64,000 nt of DNA from Linyphia triangularis. Taxonomy: Eukaryota; Arthropoda; Arachnida; Araneae; Linyphiidae. The DNA lies in the NCBI GenBank assembly GCA_963978545.1, contig OZ021721.1:112997280-113061279 (forward strand), read 5' to 3'. The notes below the pieces were generated by a model, which made no database searches, was not told where the DNA came from, and worked only from the letters and a program-made list of their open reading frames with translations. Below are positions 23,191 through 35,441 of the stretch, in pieces (position 1 is the first letter of the stretch; the number at the start of each line of letters is the position of its first letter). A program made the position numbers and the translations under genes.

Positions 23191-23879
23191 TTAATGAATA
23201 ATGAATCTTTTCTAATTAACATGCTCCCAATTTTTATACAATAAATAAAAATAGTAATTATATGTTGTTACTTAAGATAATTTTCAATGAATATAAATGC
23301 TATTAACTATGTGTTCTTGTTCAAAGTAATTTCGAATAATATTAAATATACACCATGAGTGACCCTTTTTTTTATATATCAGATCTCACCCTCTAAAATG
23401 TTTTTTCTGTAGTAATATGATTTTACACAAAAATTCAAGTCCTTTCACAAAGTTTTAGAGGTTTCCAAAGCTAATAGAAAACAAGAAATTCGTTTAAAAT
23501 GGAATTTCTAATTAGTATGCAGATTGTAAAATTCTACCACGTCTTATGCTACTTTTGTCAAATTAATAAATCTTCTAAAGAAAGTTCTGATAAAGATTTT
23601 GCAATAAATATACAAATCAGATGAAAAAACAAACCCTTAGGCAATAAATTAAAACTACACAGTTGCAGATCCTTAAATAATCTGTTTTGCTTTTGCTTGT
23701 TTGCACTAGCATTAGAAAATCCATAATTATAATAGCATCTATAATAAACAAATAGTAATCTTCCTCTACCATGACGTCTGATCCGTCTGTAAAGCGTAGT
23801 GCTTTCAAAATGCACTGTTTTTTGAAAATGTCAAACTGCTGAATAACTAAAAACACAGCTTTAAGAATCAAAGTCAGTT
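23191..23879. other. Unannotated stretch upstream of the transposase relic
   Basis: Two overlapping frames on the minus strand (23558-23871) show no recognisable domain. No repeat structure was seen. Confidence 0.4.
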
Positions 23880-24240
23880 GTTCATTCGGATGGCTATTTG
23901 TTACCTAATTTGACATCAAAAAGCAAAGGAAAGATTGATCGTTTAGAGGTACTAGTTTTTTCTTTGCAAGATGAAAGTACAAAGTTTCTTGGCGTCCCTA
24001 AGTTATTGTCAGGAACTAGCAAAGCAGAAGCTGATGCTGTTTTCGAGTTCTTACAACCGTGGAAGTGTAAATCTCAAGTAAGTGGTTGTGTTTCACTACA
24101 AGCACAGCTAATTGGGAAATATTTAATGGAGCACTTTCTCTTCTCGAGAAAAAAATATGCAACACATTTTGTGAATAGCATATCGACATCAAATGTTTGA
24201 AGTTTTACTTTCGGATGCATTCAGTACGTTTTGATCAATC
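23880..24240 (+). pseudogene. Transposase-like coding relic (HWDGK / DTTASNTG-type family)
   Basis: Conceptual translation from 23880 gives VHSDGYLLPNL, then GKIDRLEVLV, then FLGVPKLLSGTSKAEADAVF and FLQPWK. After about 24088 homology continues only in other frames: FTTSTANWEIFNGALSLLEK in one and IAYRHQMFEVLLSDAFSTF in another. Together these resemble a widespread, poorly named transposase-like family whose members read roughly WDGK...DRL.VLV, GVPKL..GT, FDTT..NTG..NGAC.LLE and CRHH..E. The first acidic position is preserved but FDTT has become FTTS, CRHH has become YRHQ, and at least two frameshifts and stops intervene. No TIR was located around it. The superfamily is uncertain (an RNase H-fold DDE enzyme is likely). 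Confidence 0.55.
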
Positions 24241-25865
24241 TACTGTGCCTGAACTCCTTTTATTTAAGTAGATTCCAAGAAAATCGGGCAAATCCTAACT
24301 TATTTAAGGCAAAAAAGCAATCAATACCCATAATTACAGCATCAGACACTTAAAAACTTTTATTTAAAATTTTCATTGTTAATTATTTGATTAGACATTA
24401 AATTTACCATTTGTAAACCAGGTCCTCCTCACCAAACTTTTTGGATGACAAAAGACATTTGTTCTTTAAAACGGACTTTTTGTTTAATAGTAATGAAACC
24501 TTAATGGCATTAATTGCTGGAGAGTTTGAAGATATGTAACGATTTATCTTATAAATTTGTTATGTGTTAATTTTGGTTTACTTGCCGATCTGAAGTTGAT
24601 GCTCGACTTAGTAATATTTAAATACTCAAAGGTTGAAAGAATATGTTGAATACCAATTAAGCAATAAAGGATTAATATTGATTTTACATCATTCCTGATA
24701 TTTAAGTGAACTTGCAACGCTTAGTTTATTTTCAGAATAGTTGTTGTAGCTAATTAAAAAATACCATATTTCACATTGTTTTGGTCATTTTTAAGTAAAA
24801 TAAGTAACATTGAGGGACCTTTAAATATTTTTTTCCCTTCAAATTTGAAACAATGCAAGGTGTTTTATATTCACAGAAAGATTATTTTTATAGGGTGCGA
24901 GATTACGTTACATTTTTAAAAGTTGAGTATTTTGGGACACCGTACTGTATAACAAGTATACTAATCTGTATTCCAATTTCAAAAATATTTATTAAGAATT
25001 GCGAGAGTTTGACTAATCATTAGAATATTAATTTGTTATAGATGCTAGTAATGGCAATTATACAGAAGTGGTACTGGTTATTTTTCAATGAGTTTCTTGT
25101 TTATAACAATAATTCAAGAGCTACTAAGTGAAACAACGGTTTTTAAGCAAAGAATAAAGTATTAAATTTAAGAAAAGATCAATGTATCAAACAACGGCTG
25201 AATATTACGAGATTGTAAATATTTATTTGGCTGGATTATCTATTAATTAATGTCTAAATTCCTACAAAAAGTATATATTTTTAAAAGAGTTTAGGCATAA
25301 AAAATGTTTGTGCCTATTTGTGTATATTGTTTGTGTATAGACATATTTAACTTAAAGTTGAAAAGGGAATAATGAATGAAGTGTCTTAACGTTTTTAGAC
25401 TTCATTAAATGTTAATAAAATCCCATAAAGTTTAAAGACCATAATTTTAAGTAGAATTGTATGCGCTAACGATAAAATTTAAAAAGGAAATAATTGTATT
25501 TTCCCATTGATATTAGATTAATTTTTATCAAAAAAGACATCGGTAAAATCTCTTTATGACTAAGATATGTTTTTACTTAAATCTTTTGACTTACAAAATG
25601 GAAAAAGCATATTAACTTTCCGTTTACCAAGTCATTCCTAAGTAAACCGCCTTTTCAAAAAACACATCTAAATTTCAAATGAGGAGTCATTTTCTTACCC
25701 TAGCAGTTTGACTCTGAATCGAGATGTTATTCTTTTCTCTATTGGCGCCACATTTGGTTAAATAACTCTAAAAGTCTGCCTACCAGGAATGAATTTTTTA
25801 CTAGATATGCAGATGCATATCGCAAAAATTTTGATCTCTATTTTCTCATTTCAGATTTGTCTTTA
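24241..25865. other. Unannotated AT-rich stretch
   Basis: No gene or repeat was recognised. A GGGACACCGTACTGTA phrase near 24936-24951 looks like a stray mariner-type end, but no partner end was found. Confidence 0.4.
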
Positions 25866-26850
25866 GTATACCGCTTTGATTTTTATTCCTAATGTAGAAA
25901 GAAGATGCCAAATTTCCTTCATTTCGGTCATCATCAGGTTTAGAGATAATTCTCTTGTTGTTGATTTTCGGGATTTGGAAATCCTTTTGATTGTTTGAAG
26001 AATCTAGAATCGTGCTCAGAATTGGTGCGTTGTAAACGTTTGACGTTCTATACAAGTTTTTTTTTGAAATTTGCAAAAAAAGTTTATTACTCAATTTTTA
26101 TTTAATATTTTATGAATTGGAGACGAATATGTAATAGAAGTAAATAAGAAAACTGGATAGTTCAATTAATTTCATGGTTTATTTTATCGCTTTGATTTTC
26201 ATTCCTAATGCAGATAGAAGATATCAAATTTCATGTATTACAGTCTTCATCAGATTTCAAGATAATTTTATTTGTAGTTGATTTTCTGGATATGGAAAGT
26301 ATTGATTGATTGGAGAATCAGGAATCGTTTGATAATAAGATTTATATTTATTATACTTTGATTTTTTTTCCTAATGAAAATAGATGTTATTATATTTAAT
26401 TAATTGTTGTGTTCATGATTTTTCGAAATTGTATTCGATTCGATATTTCTATTAGTAGATGATTTTCTGGATTTGTAATTTTTTTGATTGATTGGAAAAT
26501 CTTTTGTTTATAAGATTTTAATTATACACATTTGATTTTTACTAATGTAGATAGATGATACCAAATTTCATTAATTTTTTTCTACATAAGATTTTGAGAT
26601 TCTATTCAATTCGAGATTTCTTTTTGTAGTTGGGTTTCTGTATTTGTGAATTCTTTTCATTGATTGGAGAATCGGGAATCGTTTTTTTTTGAAATGGTGA
26701 GTTGTTAACGTTTGAAGTTCTATACAAGTTCTCTCTGATATTAATAAAAAAATGTATTACTTAATTTTTATTTAATATTTTATGAATTGAAGATCAATGT
26801 TTACAATATGTAGAAATAAATGGATTGTTCAATTAATTTCATAGTTTTAT
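25866..26850. repeat. Degenerate tandem repeat, two long and one partial copy
   Basis: Blocks recur in order in 25866-26185 and 26525-26850: CTTTGATTTTTATTCCTAATGTAGA-like start, ATACCAAATTTC, GATTGATTGGAGAATC, TTGTAAACGTTTGACGTTCT-like, ATACAAGTT, TTTTTATTTAATATTTTATG, TTCAATTAATTTCATGGTTT. A shorter, more eroded version lies between (about 26190-26500). Copies differ heavily, so the array is old. Confidence 0.75.
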
Positions 26851-28400
26851 TATATGCAATTCTAGCTGCAATTCTCAGAATTGCCCGAAAAACCCGGTTC
26901 AAATTGGTTTGGTTGATTGCAAAAAATGAACATGACCTCTTTCACCCCTCTCCTAGATTTTAGAACCTTAGCCACAAAATATTGGAATGAAATTGTGATC
27001 CTGATAATCTGTATTAGTCAAGAAACGATAGAAAAAATCCGTTAAAAATTTGATCAATAGACCTTAAGTTGTGAACCGACCCCTTTAGAGCTGGAAAGTG
27101 GGGATGTGTTATTTATGTTTTGGTATAAATATTCAGACTAAATATTTTTTCTTTGAAATATCATTTCTATCACTTGTCATGTCTGTTACCGTCTAATAGA
27201 CATGGTATTGCTGACAACAGAATTTACATAGTAAAAAAATATTTTATTTATTTTTAGTATAACAGCATAGCATTTGATGTTTCTTCTTCCATTTAATTAA
27301 CGTGTAAAATAATGTATTTTGAGTTTATTATGAAAATTATAAAAATTTCTGAGGGTAAAGGTATAAAATCAAATAAAAAGCCCAAGAAAAGTCACACTTT
27401 CCTTAAAAGGATAAGGAATAAAACTTCATAGGAAAGATGACAAGGAATAAGGAAGACGATACTACAGTATCTCCTATAGAAAAAATTCACATTATACCAA
27501 ATCATTATAGCATATTTGTATTAACTTTTTATTTTACACAAAACGAACAATTCAATTCAAGAACTGAGATGGAATTCTAATTGCGATACTGTGAGAAGAC
27601 GGAAGAGAATATTTTATCCTAAAAGTTAATGCGACGGAAATGTTTTATCTTTCGTGATCACTTACACCACTTCTGTAAGAAAATTAGTTCAACTCTTTAA
27701 GAAAGAGATGAGAATTTTATCTTCTAAATATAAAGTAAAAATGACATTAAATGCTTTGAAAGAAAACACGGAATTAAAAAACGCTTATTTGACAGAATTT
27801 CTGCATAAACATCCGGAATTCGTTCGCTGAATTGCTGTACATCCGATTTAGATCATTATCCGTATAAGTTAGAAATAAGCACATCTGCTTGTCTTGGCAT
27901 TTATATCACAGTCGCCATATCGCATGTTATGTAAGCAGTCATGAGAAAGTCATTAAAATCACTGTCCCTAGTCATGATGTCGCCTAAAAGTCGGCCAACT
28001 TTTAAAAGCGCGCAGATTGCTAAATTAAATGGGTTCATTTTGTGACACGTTTAACCCGTCACTTCGATTTGTGAAGCATATTTGTCAAAGGAAAGGGTTC
28101 GTTACTGGTAACAATATTCTTTGTTTTATGATTCAATGTTTATTTTAACGTGAATGGTTTTAGTAGAAATGCTTTTATTTTGTTAAGAATGTGTAACCTC
28201 TTCTTTATGTTTAGTAAATCGAATATCAAATTTAAATTAAATGCCCTTCAGGTTTCCCATGTTTAGCTCCCACTTAAGAATATTTAATTTTAATTATGTA
28301 CTTCATGTGGTACAACTTAAACACTTTTACTTTTATTTTCCTCATAAATTACTTATTTAATTACTAGTCACAGTTTCCATACATTCTATTAAATATAGTA
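26851..28400. other. Unannotated stretch
   Basis: About 26980-27070 resembles the unit duplicated at 48626-48880 (phrases such as GATCCTGATAATCTGTATTAG versus CTCCCGATAATCTGGATTAG), so part of it is probably an eroded dispersed repeat. Nothing else was recognised. Confidence 0.4.
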
Positions 28401-28514
28401 TTTTGACGAATTTTGACCAATACCAGAATTTGGACAAATATCAGAATTTCGACAAATATCAGAATTTCGACTGATTCCAGAAATTTCAATTCCAGAATTT
28501 AGACTAATTTTAGA
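28401..28514. repeat. Minisatellite, 18-bp unit, about 6 imperfect copies
   Basis: CAGAATTTCGACAAATAT-type units repeat with substitutions and one shortened copy; the two central copies are the best matches. Confidence 0.85.
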
Positions 28515-28871
28515 AAGATATTCAAATTCTTACGTGAAATAATTATTTTTTTCTATGGAGACTAACTTACGTCATTTTCGTTCTTGCACATCTATAAAGG
28601 ACATTGGAAAGCTGATAATTTTCCGCATTTAGTTCCACCCATCACATTTTTAAAAAAACTTTCAGAGTATGGTTTATGCAATTAATATAAAAATGAAACT
28701 CGGCAGGCTTTTTTTCAGGAAAAATATCCAGGTCCTTGAAGTTGTTCACAGTATGATAAGAATGTCAACAAATGAAGACTAAAGGAAAATAACAGTTTCA
28801 GTTCACTTTTTGTGAAAATGCAGCTATCAGAGCTATCTGTTATCACATTAGCGGTACTTACCGATTGTATT

Positions 28872-29376
28872 ACCTGTATATTACAAGAAGAGTTCCCGTT
28901 AACTTGTCTACATTGCATGTGGCAGTCATCGATATTGATAAACAACTGGACAGACTGCTTAATGCTGGGAAAATGAAGCCATTGCTAGATGCCGTTGGGT
29001 GGACAAAAAATACGGATTGCCGAGGATTAAATATAAAATTTCGGGTTTTACTCAGCAGAAATGTCAATAGTAGACCTTAATTAGTAATAATGTGCAAAAA
29101 AATATATACTCTAGAACTTTACAAGGTTTCTCGTGTTCCCATCCAACTATAAAAGTGAACTGTGATTGGTTAATCATTCACTCATCATTATCAACCACAT
29201 GCGCGTTTTTGTCCTTGCATTGACATCGGAGCAGTCTATCCAGTTGTTTATCTTTATCGATGGTTGCAGTAGAAATAAAACATCCCTATTCTAAATCGTT
29301 TGGTATTGTTTCTATAGTGCCACTATCCATCAACGGACTATCTGATGGGAGCTATTCTCCTCTATAGGCAGATAGT
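28872..29376. mobile_element. TIR element, family T, about 505 bp, with internal fold-back
   Basis: The right end (GGGAGCTATTCTCCTCTATA, then GGCAGATAG) matches the right ends at 9045-9066 and 52898-52926. The left end (ACCTGTATATTACAAGAAGA, then GTTCCCGTTAACTTGTCTAC) is a decayed version of the left end at 8727. Inside, ATCGATATTGATAAACAACT, then GGACAGACTGC (from 28928), is mirrored by GCAGTCTATCCAGTTGTTTA, then TCTTTATCGATGG (from 29231). The overlapping short frames are not genes. Confidence 0.6.
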
Positions 29377-30879
29377 TGGTCCTCAAGGGCACGATAGAGT
29401 TTAAGAGATTATTCACAAACAAAACTAAACGTTTTACCGTGTTGTTTTACACAATTATGTTGCGTGTTTTTCAAAACTACTTCCCCATGACTTAAACCGT
29501 TATTCCTCCTCTATGTTCACCTTTCTTTTCCACGTTAAACTCTCTACAAAAATAGGACGGTGTTTAACCGATTGAAAAAAAACAGCTGCTTAATGAACAT
29601 CAATTTAAAAATCCCCGAAAGTATCTTCTGCTTGAATCATATGAAATGTGAAATCAACTATCTCTTGCATGCTGCATAAAAACTGCAATAGCCGTGCTGA
29701 AATGCAATAGTTTTGAGATACCTAAACAACTTGTATTTTTTTTTGTATAGGAAGCAAAGGAAACTACTGGTGCTTTGTTTATTAAAGTTTCACTTAATGA
29801 ATCAATTGCTAATGGCAGCAACCAAGTTCTTTCGGGTCATTAGCTTATTGGAAGCGAAATAATCGCATCTTTAAGTCATTAATATATACATTAGCAGCTA
29901 ATTGTTAGGTTATTTAATCGTTTGTGGTTGACCGGTGTTATACTTTAACCAATGTATGGAATCAGTGACTCTATCTAATACTGGTTTCTTTAGTACTGTA
30001 GTTTGAGGGATAGGTCAGAGAATTATGAATGGTTTTACTTTGATGTTTCTGTATTTAATGGATAAATATTCCATTGGAGTAATTGTAATTAGGACCCTGT
30101 GAGTAAATAGTCTTTCTAAAGTAACTTAATTATTATGAAAAAACTGAGTAAAAAAAAGGAAATGAATTCCATACATTATATAGATCGTAATTGTTAGTTT
30201 TGAATACATATTTTTCAAAATATGTTCATGAACTAAATATAGTTACCTTAATTAGTCAAGCAGGAAAAACTGAAGTAATTTATTTATTTTGAAATTAAAG
30301 GTTGAGATCTTGTTTCAAGCATATAAAATGTATTTTAAACAATACTATTATGAATAAAAATGGATCTTAAATTGGTACTGTACTAATAAATAAATTTTTA
30401 GAATTCTTCTCCCTTGGTGATCCAGACACTGCCATGACAACCGAAGTCACGGTAACCCAAAATGAAGACAGTACTACAATTTTGTAGTACTTACTTTCGA
30501 TAATGTAAACTGTCGTTATTTTCCCTCTTAAAATTGTCCATACTATGTACTTTATTAAATTCATAATACGGAACGGATGTAGTGCACCATCCAAATGCGG
30601 CATTGTTTAAAGATTTTTATCAATTGTATCTTGTTATAAAAACTAGAATCCAAAAGGGGTTCCAACTCTTTTTGGATTCTAATTTTTGAATATTCATAAA
30701 AGCTATTTCTAAGAGATAACTATTAAAATTTCGGAAAATATACTTATTGAGAGGGGATTTAGTAACATTGACATGACTTAGAGCTCGCTATTTCCTCCTC
30801 CCCCTTTTTGGTTTATCTACAGAGTGTAAATAGATCAGGACGAGTTTTAATACAGATCGGCTTCAAACCTGATAGGAAT
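29377..30879. other. Unannotated stretch
   Basis: No element ends, repeats or convincing coding frames were recognised. The 78-codon frame at 30367-30603 (-) has no recognisable domain. Confidence 0.4.
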
Positions 30880-31980
30880 GTGCATGGCATATTTAGGAGA
30901 TATTTCTTATGGTGTATAAATTTTCAAAGCATTAGGAATTTCGCCAACATTTTGTACACAATTAAAACTAACGTCTATAAATGTTGTGTCCGATCCAATA
31001 AGCACAATATTTTAGACTTCAATTTTTATGGTTTCCAAAATGTCGAGCATTAGGAATGAGCATGAATTTTTAAAAAGCGATGCCTCAAAATGTTGTATCC
31101 ATTCCCAATGAGAGCAATATTTTGAGACTTTACTTATTGAAGCTCACAGTATGTTTCTTTCAAATAAAAGTCAGTTTTAAACTCATTGAATATAGGGTGA
31201 TTGTAACTAAAGTTTAATTTCTAAGAAGCGGTACAGAAAAGAACCACTGATCAGAATAGCCTGAAATTTGACCTAGATATACGCAAAGAAAGGGAAAATG
31301 GTTCGATAAAGGAAAATAATAATAATAATTCACACTATTTCTTTGTTTTATTTTATATTCATACCATTTCCCTTTTCTTCGCGTTATATTCAGGACAAAT
31401 TTCAGGTCATTATAGCGAGTGGTTCTTTTTTACAGCTTTCTAAAAGTCACTTTAATTATAATTATCTTATATATACGTGACAATTTGGGAACCACTTTAA
31501 ATGGTTTCCAAAACTTCAAGCATTAAAAACGCACACAGCATTTTGGTTGCATAATGTGCACCCTCAAAATGTCGCTCATATTCCCAATGAGCAGGGTGTT
31601 TTGAGGTTACTTTTTAAAATGTGGTAAACATTAACGTTGACATTTTAACCTGAATCATTTCATTGTATCCTAAAGTGTCTTGGAATACATTGACTCGACA
31701 ACCTCATTTCAAATCAATATCAAATTAAGACATATTATAATGCTTATACTTAAAATACTTTCCAAAATGTCAAGTACTGGGAATGCACACATTTTTTCTA
31801 CAATAAATGACGCCTTACTATTTTCTGCATATTATCAATGAGATGGGTATTTTGAAGCATAGCTTTTTAATTCACCAACACTCTTTGACCTGAAACCTTT
31901 CATTGTATTCAAAAGTGTCCGAGAATATATTGACGTGATAATCCCTTTTCAAATCAACATCAATTGAGACACACCTCATA
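30880..31980. repeat. Degenerate tandem repeat, about 300-bp unit, interrupted by a MITE
   Basis: Three eroded units share TGGTTTCCAAAATGTCGAGC-like sequence, ATTAGGAATG.ACA, CCTCAAAATGT, ATTCCCAATGAG and ATTTTGAG blocks. They begin near 30880, 31497 and 31755. The second and third also share CATTTCATTGTATCCTAAAG-like and AGTGTC..AGAATA.ATTGAC sequences. A family F MITE (31194-31470) lies between units one and two. Confidence 0.65.
31194..31470. mobile_element. Mariner-type palindromic MITE, family F, copy 2
   Basis: Left half GGGTGATTGTAACTAAAGTT, CAGAATAGCCTGAAATTTGA, TATACGCAAAGAAAGGGAAA. Right half mirrors it: TTTCCCTTTTCTTCGCGTTA, CAAATTTCAGGTCATTAT, TTTACAGCTTTCTAAAAG, ACTTTAATTATAAT. 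A short (AAT)n run lies near the centre. Non-coding. Confidence 0.85.
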
Positions 31981-31984
31981 AAGC

Positions 31985-32360
31985 TTGTTCGGCTGATTAG
32001 CGAAAAGCTTGTCTGGGAATTCATCCCTCAGCAGCTGGTACTCTCGCCCCGATCGAAGTGTTTACGAATCCGAATCGCAATCAAACCATAACCCATTCTC
32101 TTCTGTAGCATTAACCACATTACCTGTGTCCCACTCGATGAAACCTGAATCCCAGAGGACATTTCATAAGCAGAGGAATTTCGAGAGTATTTCATTTCTG
32201 ACATGGCCAGGTGTGAGGCAGCCATTTATTTCTCGCTGTTAATGGAGAGCCCTTTGTCATTGGATACTCGCGAATCTATCCTCTAATAGCAATGGAGCAG
32301 TGTTTGGCCAGGGATGATTTATTGTCCAGTGCTGGAAATGGAATGGAAATAAAAGCTGTC
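31985..32360. other. Less AT-rich, apparently non-repetitive island
   Basis: Visibly richer in G and C than its surroundings and matching no repeat in the window. Overlapping open frames of 77 codons (32009-32242, +) and 65 codons (-) show no recognised domain. It could be conserved non-coding or regulatory DNA, or a lone eroded element. I make no functional call. Confidence 0.35.
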
Positions 32361-32563
32361 TTCTAGTTTTTGGTATTTGCATATATAACGCAATTACTTT
32401 GTTATTTTTTTGGAAGGTAAAGATTAGGGATTTTAAGTTACAGAAGAGTAGATGCATCGTAACTGTCTTGTTTAGTGTCTTTTTTTATTGGATTTTTTTA
32501 TTAGTATTTCTTGATCCTCAAAATATAAATAATTGTTATGATCTGATATAATAAACTGGTACA

Positions 32564-32815
32564 CAGGGTGATTATAATTAAAGTTCAGCTTTCAAAAACT
32601 GTAAAAACAGAACCACTGGTTAGAATGACTTGAAATTTGATCGAATATACGCTAAGAAGAGAAAAATGGTATGTCATAAGAAAGAATTCTATTTCGAATG
32701 ATCTTTTTTGTATGTCATATCATTTCGCCCTTCTTTGCGTATTTTCAGTCATTCTGACAAAGAGTTTTTTTTTAAAGCTTTTTGAAAGTTGAACTTTAAT
32801 TATAATCACTCGGGG
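32564..32815. mobile_element. Mariner-type palindromic MITE, family F, copy 3
   Basis: Best preserved copy. Left end CAGGGTGATTATAATTAAAG, then CTTTCAAAAACTGTAAAAA. Right end TTTTTGAAAGTTGAACTTTA, then ATTATAATCACTC. Central blocks ATATACGCTAAGAAGAGAAA and TTCTTTGCGTATTTTCAGTC mirror each other. Almost the entire 250 bp folds on itself. Confidence 0.9.
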
Positions 32816-33073
32816 ATGATTATAAATAATTTTCAACTTTCAAAAAGCTGTTAAAAAATTATTCGTCAGAATGACCTAAAATTTGACCTGAATATACTCG
32901 AAGAAGGGGGAAAGCTATTACATAAGATAAGTAGTTCGAAATATTTTCCCCTTCACCTTACTATTTACCCTTCTTCGCGTATATTCATATCAAATTTTAG
33001 GTCTGACCAGTGTTTCTTATTCTAAAGCTTTTTGAAAGTTGAGCTTAAATGATAATAATGATAATCACTCTGC
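32814..33073. mobile_element. Mariner-type palindromic MITE, family F, copy 4
   Basis: Abuts copy 3 directly. Left half GATGATTATAAATAATTTTC, CAACTTTCAAAAAGCTG, TATACTCGAAGAAGGGGGAA. Right half CCCTTCTTCGCGTATATTCA, AAGCTTTTTGAAAGTTGAGC and ATAATCACTCTGCA mirror it. A MITE-next-to-MITE insertion is the likely origin. Confidence 0.88.
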
Positions 33074-34265
33074 ATTTCTTGGATATGAATAAAATATATT
33101 AACAAATAAAATATTTTTTCAGTATACTATATTACTATTGATCATAAGCAGCATTTTCTATAATTAAATATAACAAAGGGCCGAAATAAGTTAAGAGTAT
33201 TTTTTTGTGGGGGGGGGGTGAACTTTTACAGAGAAATAGGATTATATCCATAATAGGATTATTTCAAAACGTAGGTGAGATATCTCTATTCACTTTTATT
33301 AATTTGGAGATAGGTTGAGTTAAATTGGTAAAATGGGGTATTCCCGAAGGGGAGACTTAGGGGGTTACTTTTATTTATACTGCACCATTTTGTTTCAAAT
33401 ACTACAAAATTTTTAAGTGAAACTTTTTTATAATCCGTTCCAAAACTAATCTTTCATAACTAACAAAATAATAATCCCAAACCGACTTAACCGTCTTTAC
33501 ACATTAAGTACTATGCCCAATTTTTCTAAATATATATAAAGAAATATAATATTACCAGATAGTGCTAAATTTAGTGTTTGTAACTGGGAAATTTGACTTT
33601 ACTTAACACAAGATCAAACATGGGCATCGGTAGGTAGGGTCAAGCACTTGAACCCTTCCTCCTCCCCATGTGTTTCAAAATTAATAGTGGTAAAATTAAC
33701 AGGAAGTATAAGAGTTTTAAATTATTCCTTTCAACATAAAAATAATTCATAACTAAGAAACAACATTTCATTAAAAAATTATAATTTTGGATTATTTTTG
33801 AAAAATCACGATTTCTACGAAAACTTAAGTCTTTTCCTTGCACCAATAATCTAGCGGAAGGCCATGGGATCAACCATTGTGACAAATGAAATCCTTTTAC
33901 TGATGGTGACCTCAGCAAGTTTTCCCACCAAATTTCTCACCTATAAATCAAATATATGTAATTGTAGTGTATTGTATAGAACTAATTACATAGTACCCTT
34001 GCTAAAAAATCTCTATTTTGAGTAATCTAACTCAAAATTCCTCATTTTGAGTTTAAGTGTGTACAGATTTCTGTACAAACTGAAAGTACTTGAAGTTGGT
34101 TGTACGATATAAGTTTATTTGCAAGTTGAGCTCAGTCGTAACTGTCTAGTATCATTCTTCCGGCATCAAATCTGTGATTGCGTACACACTTTTACTAAAA
34201 ATGGAGAATTTTGAGTTAAGTCACTTTTGAAGCTAGACTGTGGTATGTAATCTCTTTAAAATATA
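33074..34265. other. Unannotated stretch
   Basis: Contains a 9-G run near 33211-33219. The 92-codon frame at 33640-33918 (-) has no recognised domain. No repeat structure was seen. Confidence 0.4.
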
Positions 34266-34686
34266 TACAGGGTGTATTTTGACGTAAGAGCAACAGAAGG
34301 GCTATACTGCGTAGCATTCCACTAGGGAAGCTAGGTAATTTTATTCCATCAATATTAAAAAATAGTCACAAAGTTCACTAATGCATGACAATGTTGTATG
34401 GAAAACTAAAATATGATCTGAACATGTTGCGTAAACTACAAAACGATGTTTTTTAAATAACTTCTATTACAAGCAACAACATGACACTGAAATTCGCAGA
34501 CATACTTGCACACATTTTGAAGTTTTTGCAACATGTTCAGACCTTATTTTCATCTGTTGGGGAATCCTAATGAGGTAAAATTCCCTGGTTTCCCAAGTGG
34601 GATTCCCAGTACATTTCTATCTTCTTTTTTTCTCTCCTTAAAGTCCTTTTTCAAACGTGTCAGTCATGTTTGGGACACTCTGTAGA
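34266..34686. mobile_element. Fold-back element with mariner-like ends, about 420 bp
   Basis: The left end TACAGGGTGT is mirrored at the right by GGGACACTCTGTA. Inside, GCATTCCACTAGGGAAGCTA and TTTTATTCC are mirrored by GGTAAAATTCC and CCAAGTGGGATTCC, and TGATCTGAACATGTTGCGTA by TTGCAACATGTTCAGACC. TA lies at both edges. The left part (GTAAGAGCAACAGAAGGGCT, then ATACTGCG) resembles a phrase in the unrelated-looking element at 44758-44982. Confidence 0.75.
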
Positions 34687-34894
34687 TGCTTTTTTTGAGC
34701 AACATGAGAAAAAAATAATAAATCAATACCTTAATCATAAATGATTGAGGTAAAAAAGAGGATCAAGTCCATTTCAAGTAAGTATGGATTTTTTTTAAAT
34801 CACTTATCAAATGTTTGACCATGAGTAGATGTAACTAAGTCTGCTTTAAAACTGTGTCACCATTTCATTGGACGAAAGTTATTTATATTTTGTT

Positions 34895-35400
34895 GAGGGA
34901 TTCCTTTTTTAACAGATGAACGAAGATTGTACGTTATTCCTTCCCTCGGCGAATATAAATCGCGGGACTTCTCATTTCTGGGCGGAATAATAACGCAGCA
35001 ATGGACGCGTTTTGAACAACTGCTGAAATGGAATTCCCTCCCAGTTGTGGCGTATAAATCTCATTTACAGCGTGAATTCCTGGCGGAGTTTCTCCGTTTA
35101 AAATGCAGAAGGGGCATTCTTATTATTTTTCTCATTGTTGGCCAGCCGAAAAAGAAGACAGCAATAAAATATAATAATAATAAACAAGAGGAAGTTAAAG
35201 AATAGAAGAGCGAAATTGTGTAGCGCCAGGAATCGTCCCTGACGGTTTTCGCAACTAACAACTTCAATTTACCGTACACGTTTTCTCCCAGCAATGTTAA
35301 TTCGCATTCCAGATAATTCTGTGCACTGAATAGTAATTTGCAGTTACGAATGGCGCATCCGATTGTTGAATGCCTCGTCCCCATTCAATTGCTGCGGTAG
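34895..35400. other. Less AT-rich island with open frames
   Basis: Composition shifts toward G+C from about 34920. A plausible splice acceptor precedes it (TTCCTTTTTTAACAG ending near 34915), and AATAAA follows at about 35163. Open frames of 92 codons (34927-35205, +) and 107 codons (35061-35384, -) overlap on opposite strands with no recognised domain. It could be a host exon, a conserved non-coding block or unrecognised repeat; the sequence alone does not decide. Confidence 0.3.
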
Positions 35401-35410
35401 TAGTGGTTGC

Positions 35411-35438
<28 letters not shown>
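35411..35438. repeat. Poly-A tract, 28 A
   Basis: A uniform homopolymer at the edge of the less AT-rich island. It could be a retroposon tail, but no matching TSD was found. Confidence 0.95.

Positions 35439-35441
<3 letters not shown>

Noticed and set aside
24936..24951. Mariner-type terminus GGGACACCGTACTGTA
   Set aside because: No inverted partner was found within a plausible distance, so I do not call an element.
35061..35384. 107-codon minus-strand frame
   Set aside because: It overlaps another open frame on the opposite strand, shows no domain and no splice support; kept only as part of the less AT-rich island.
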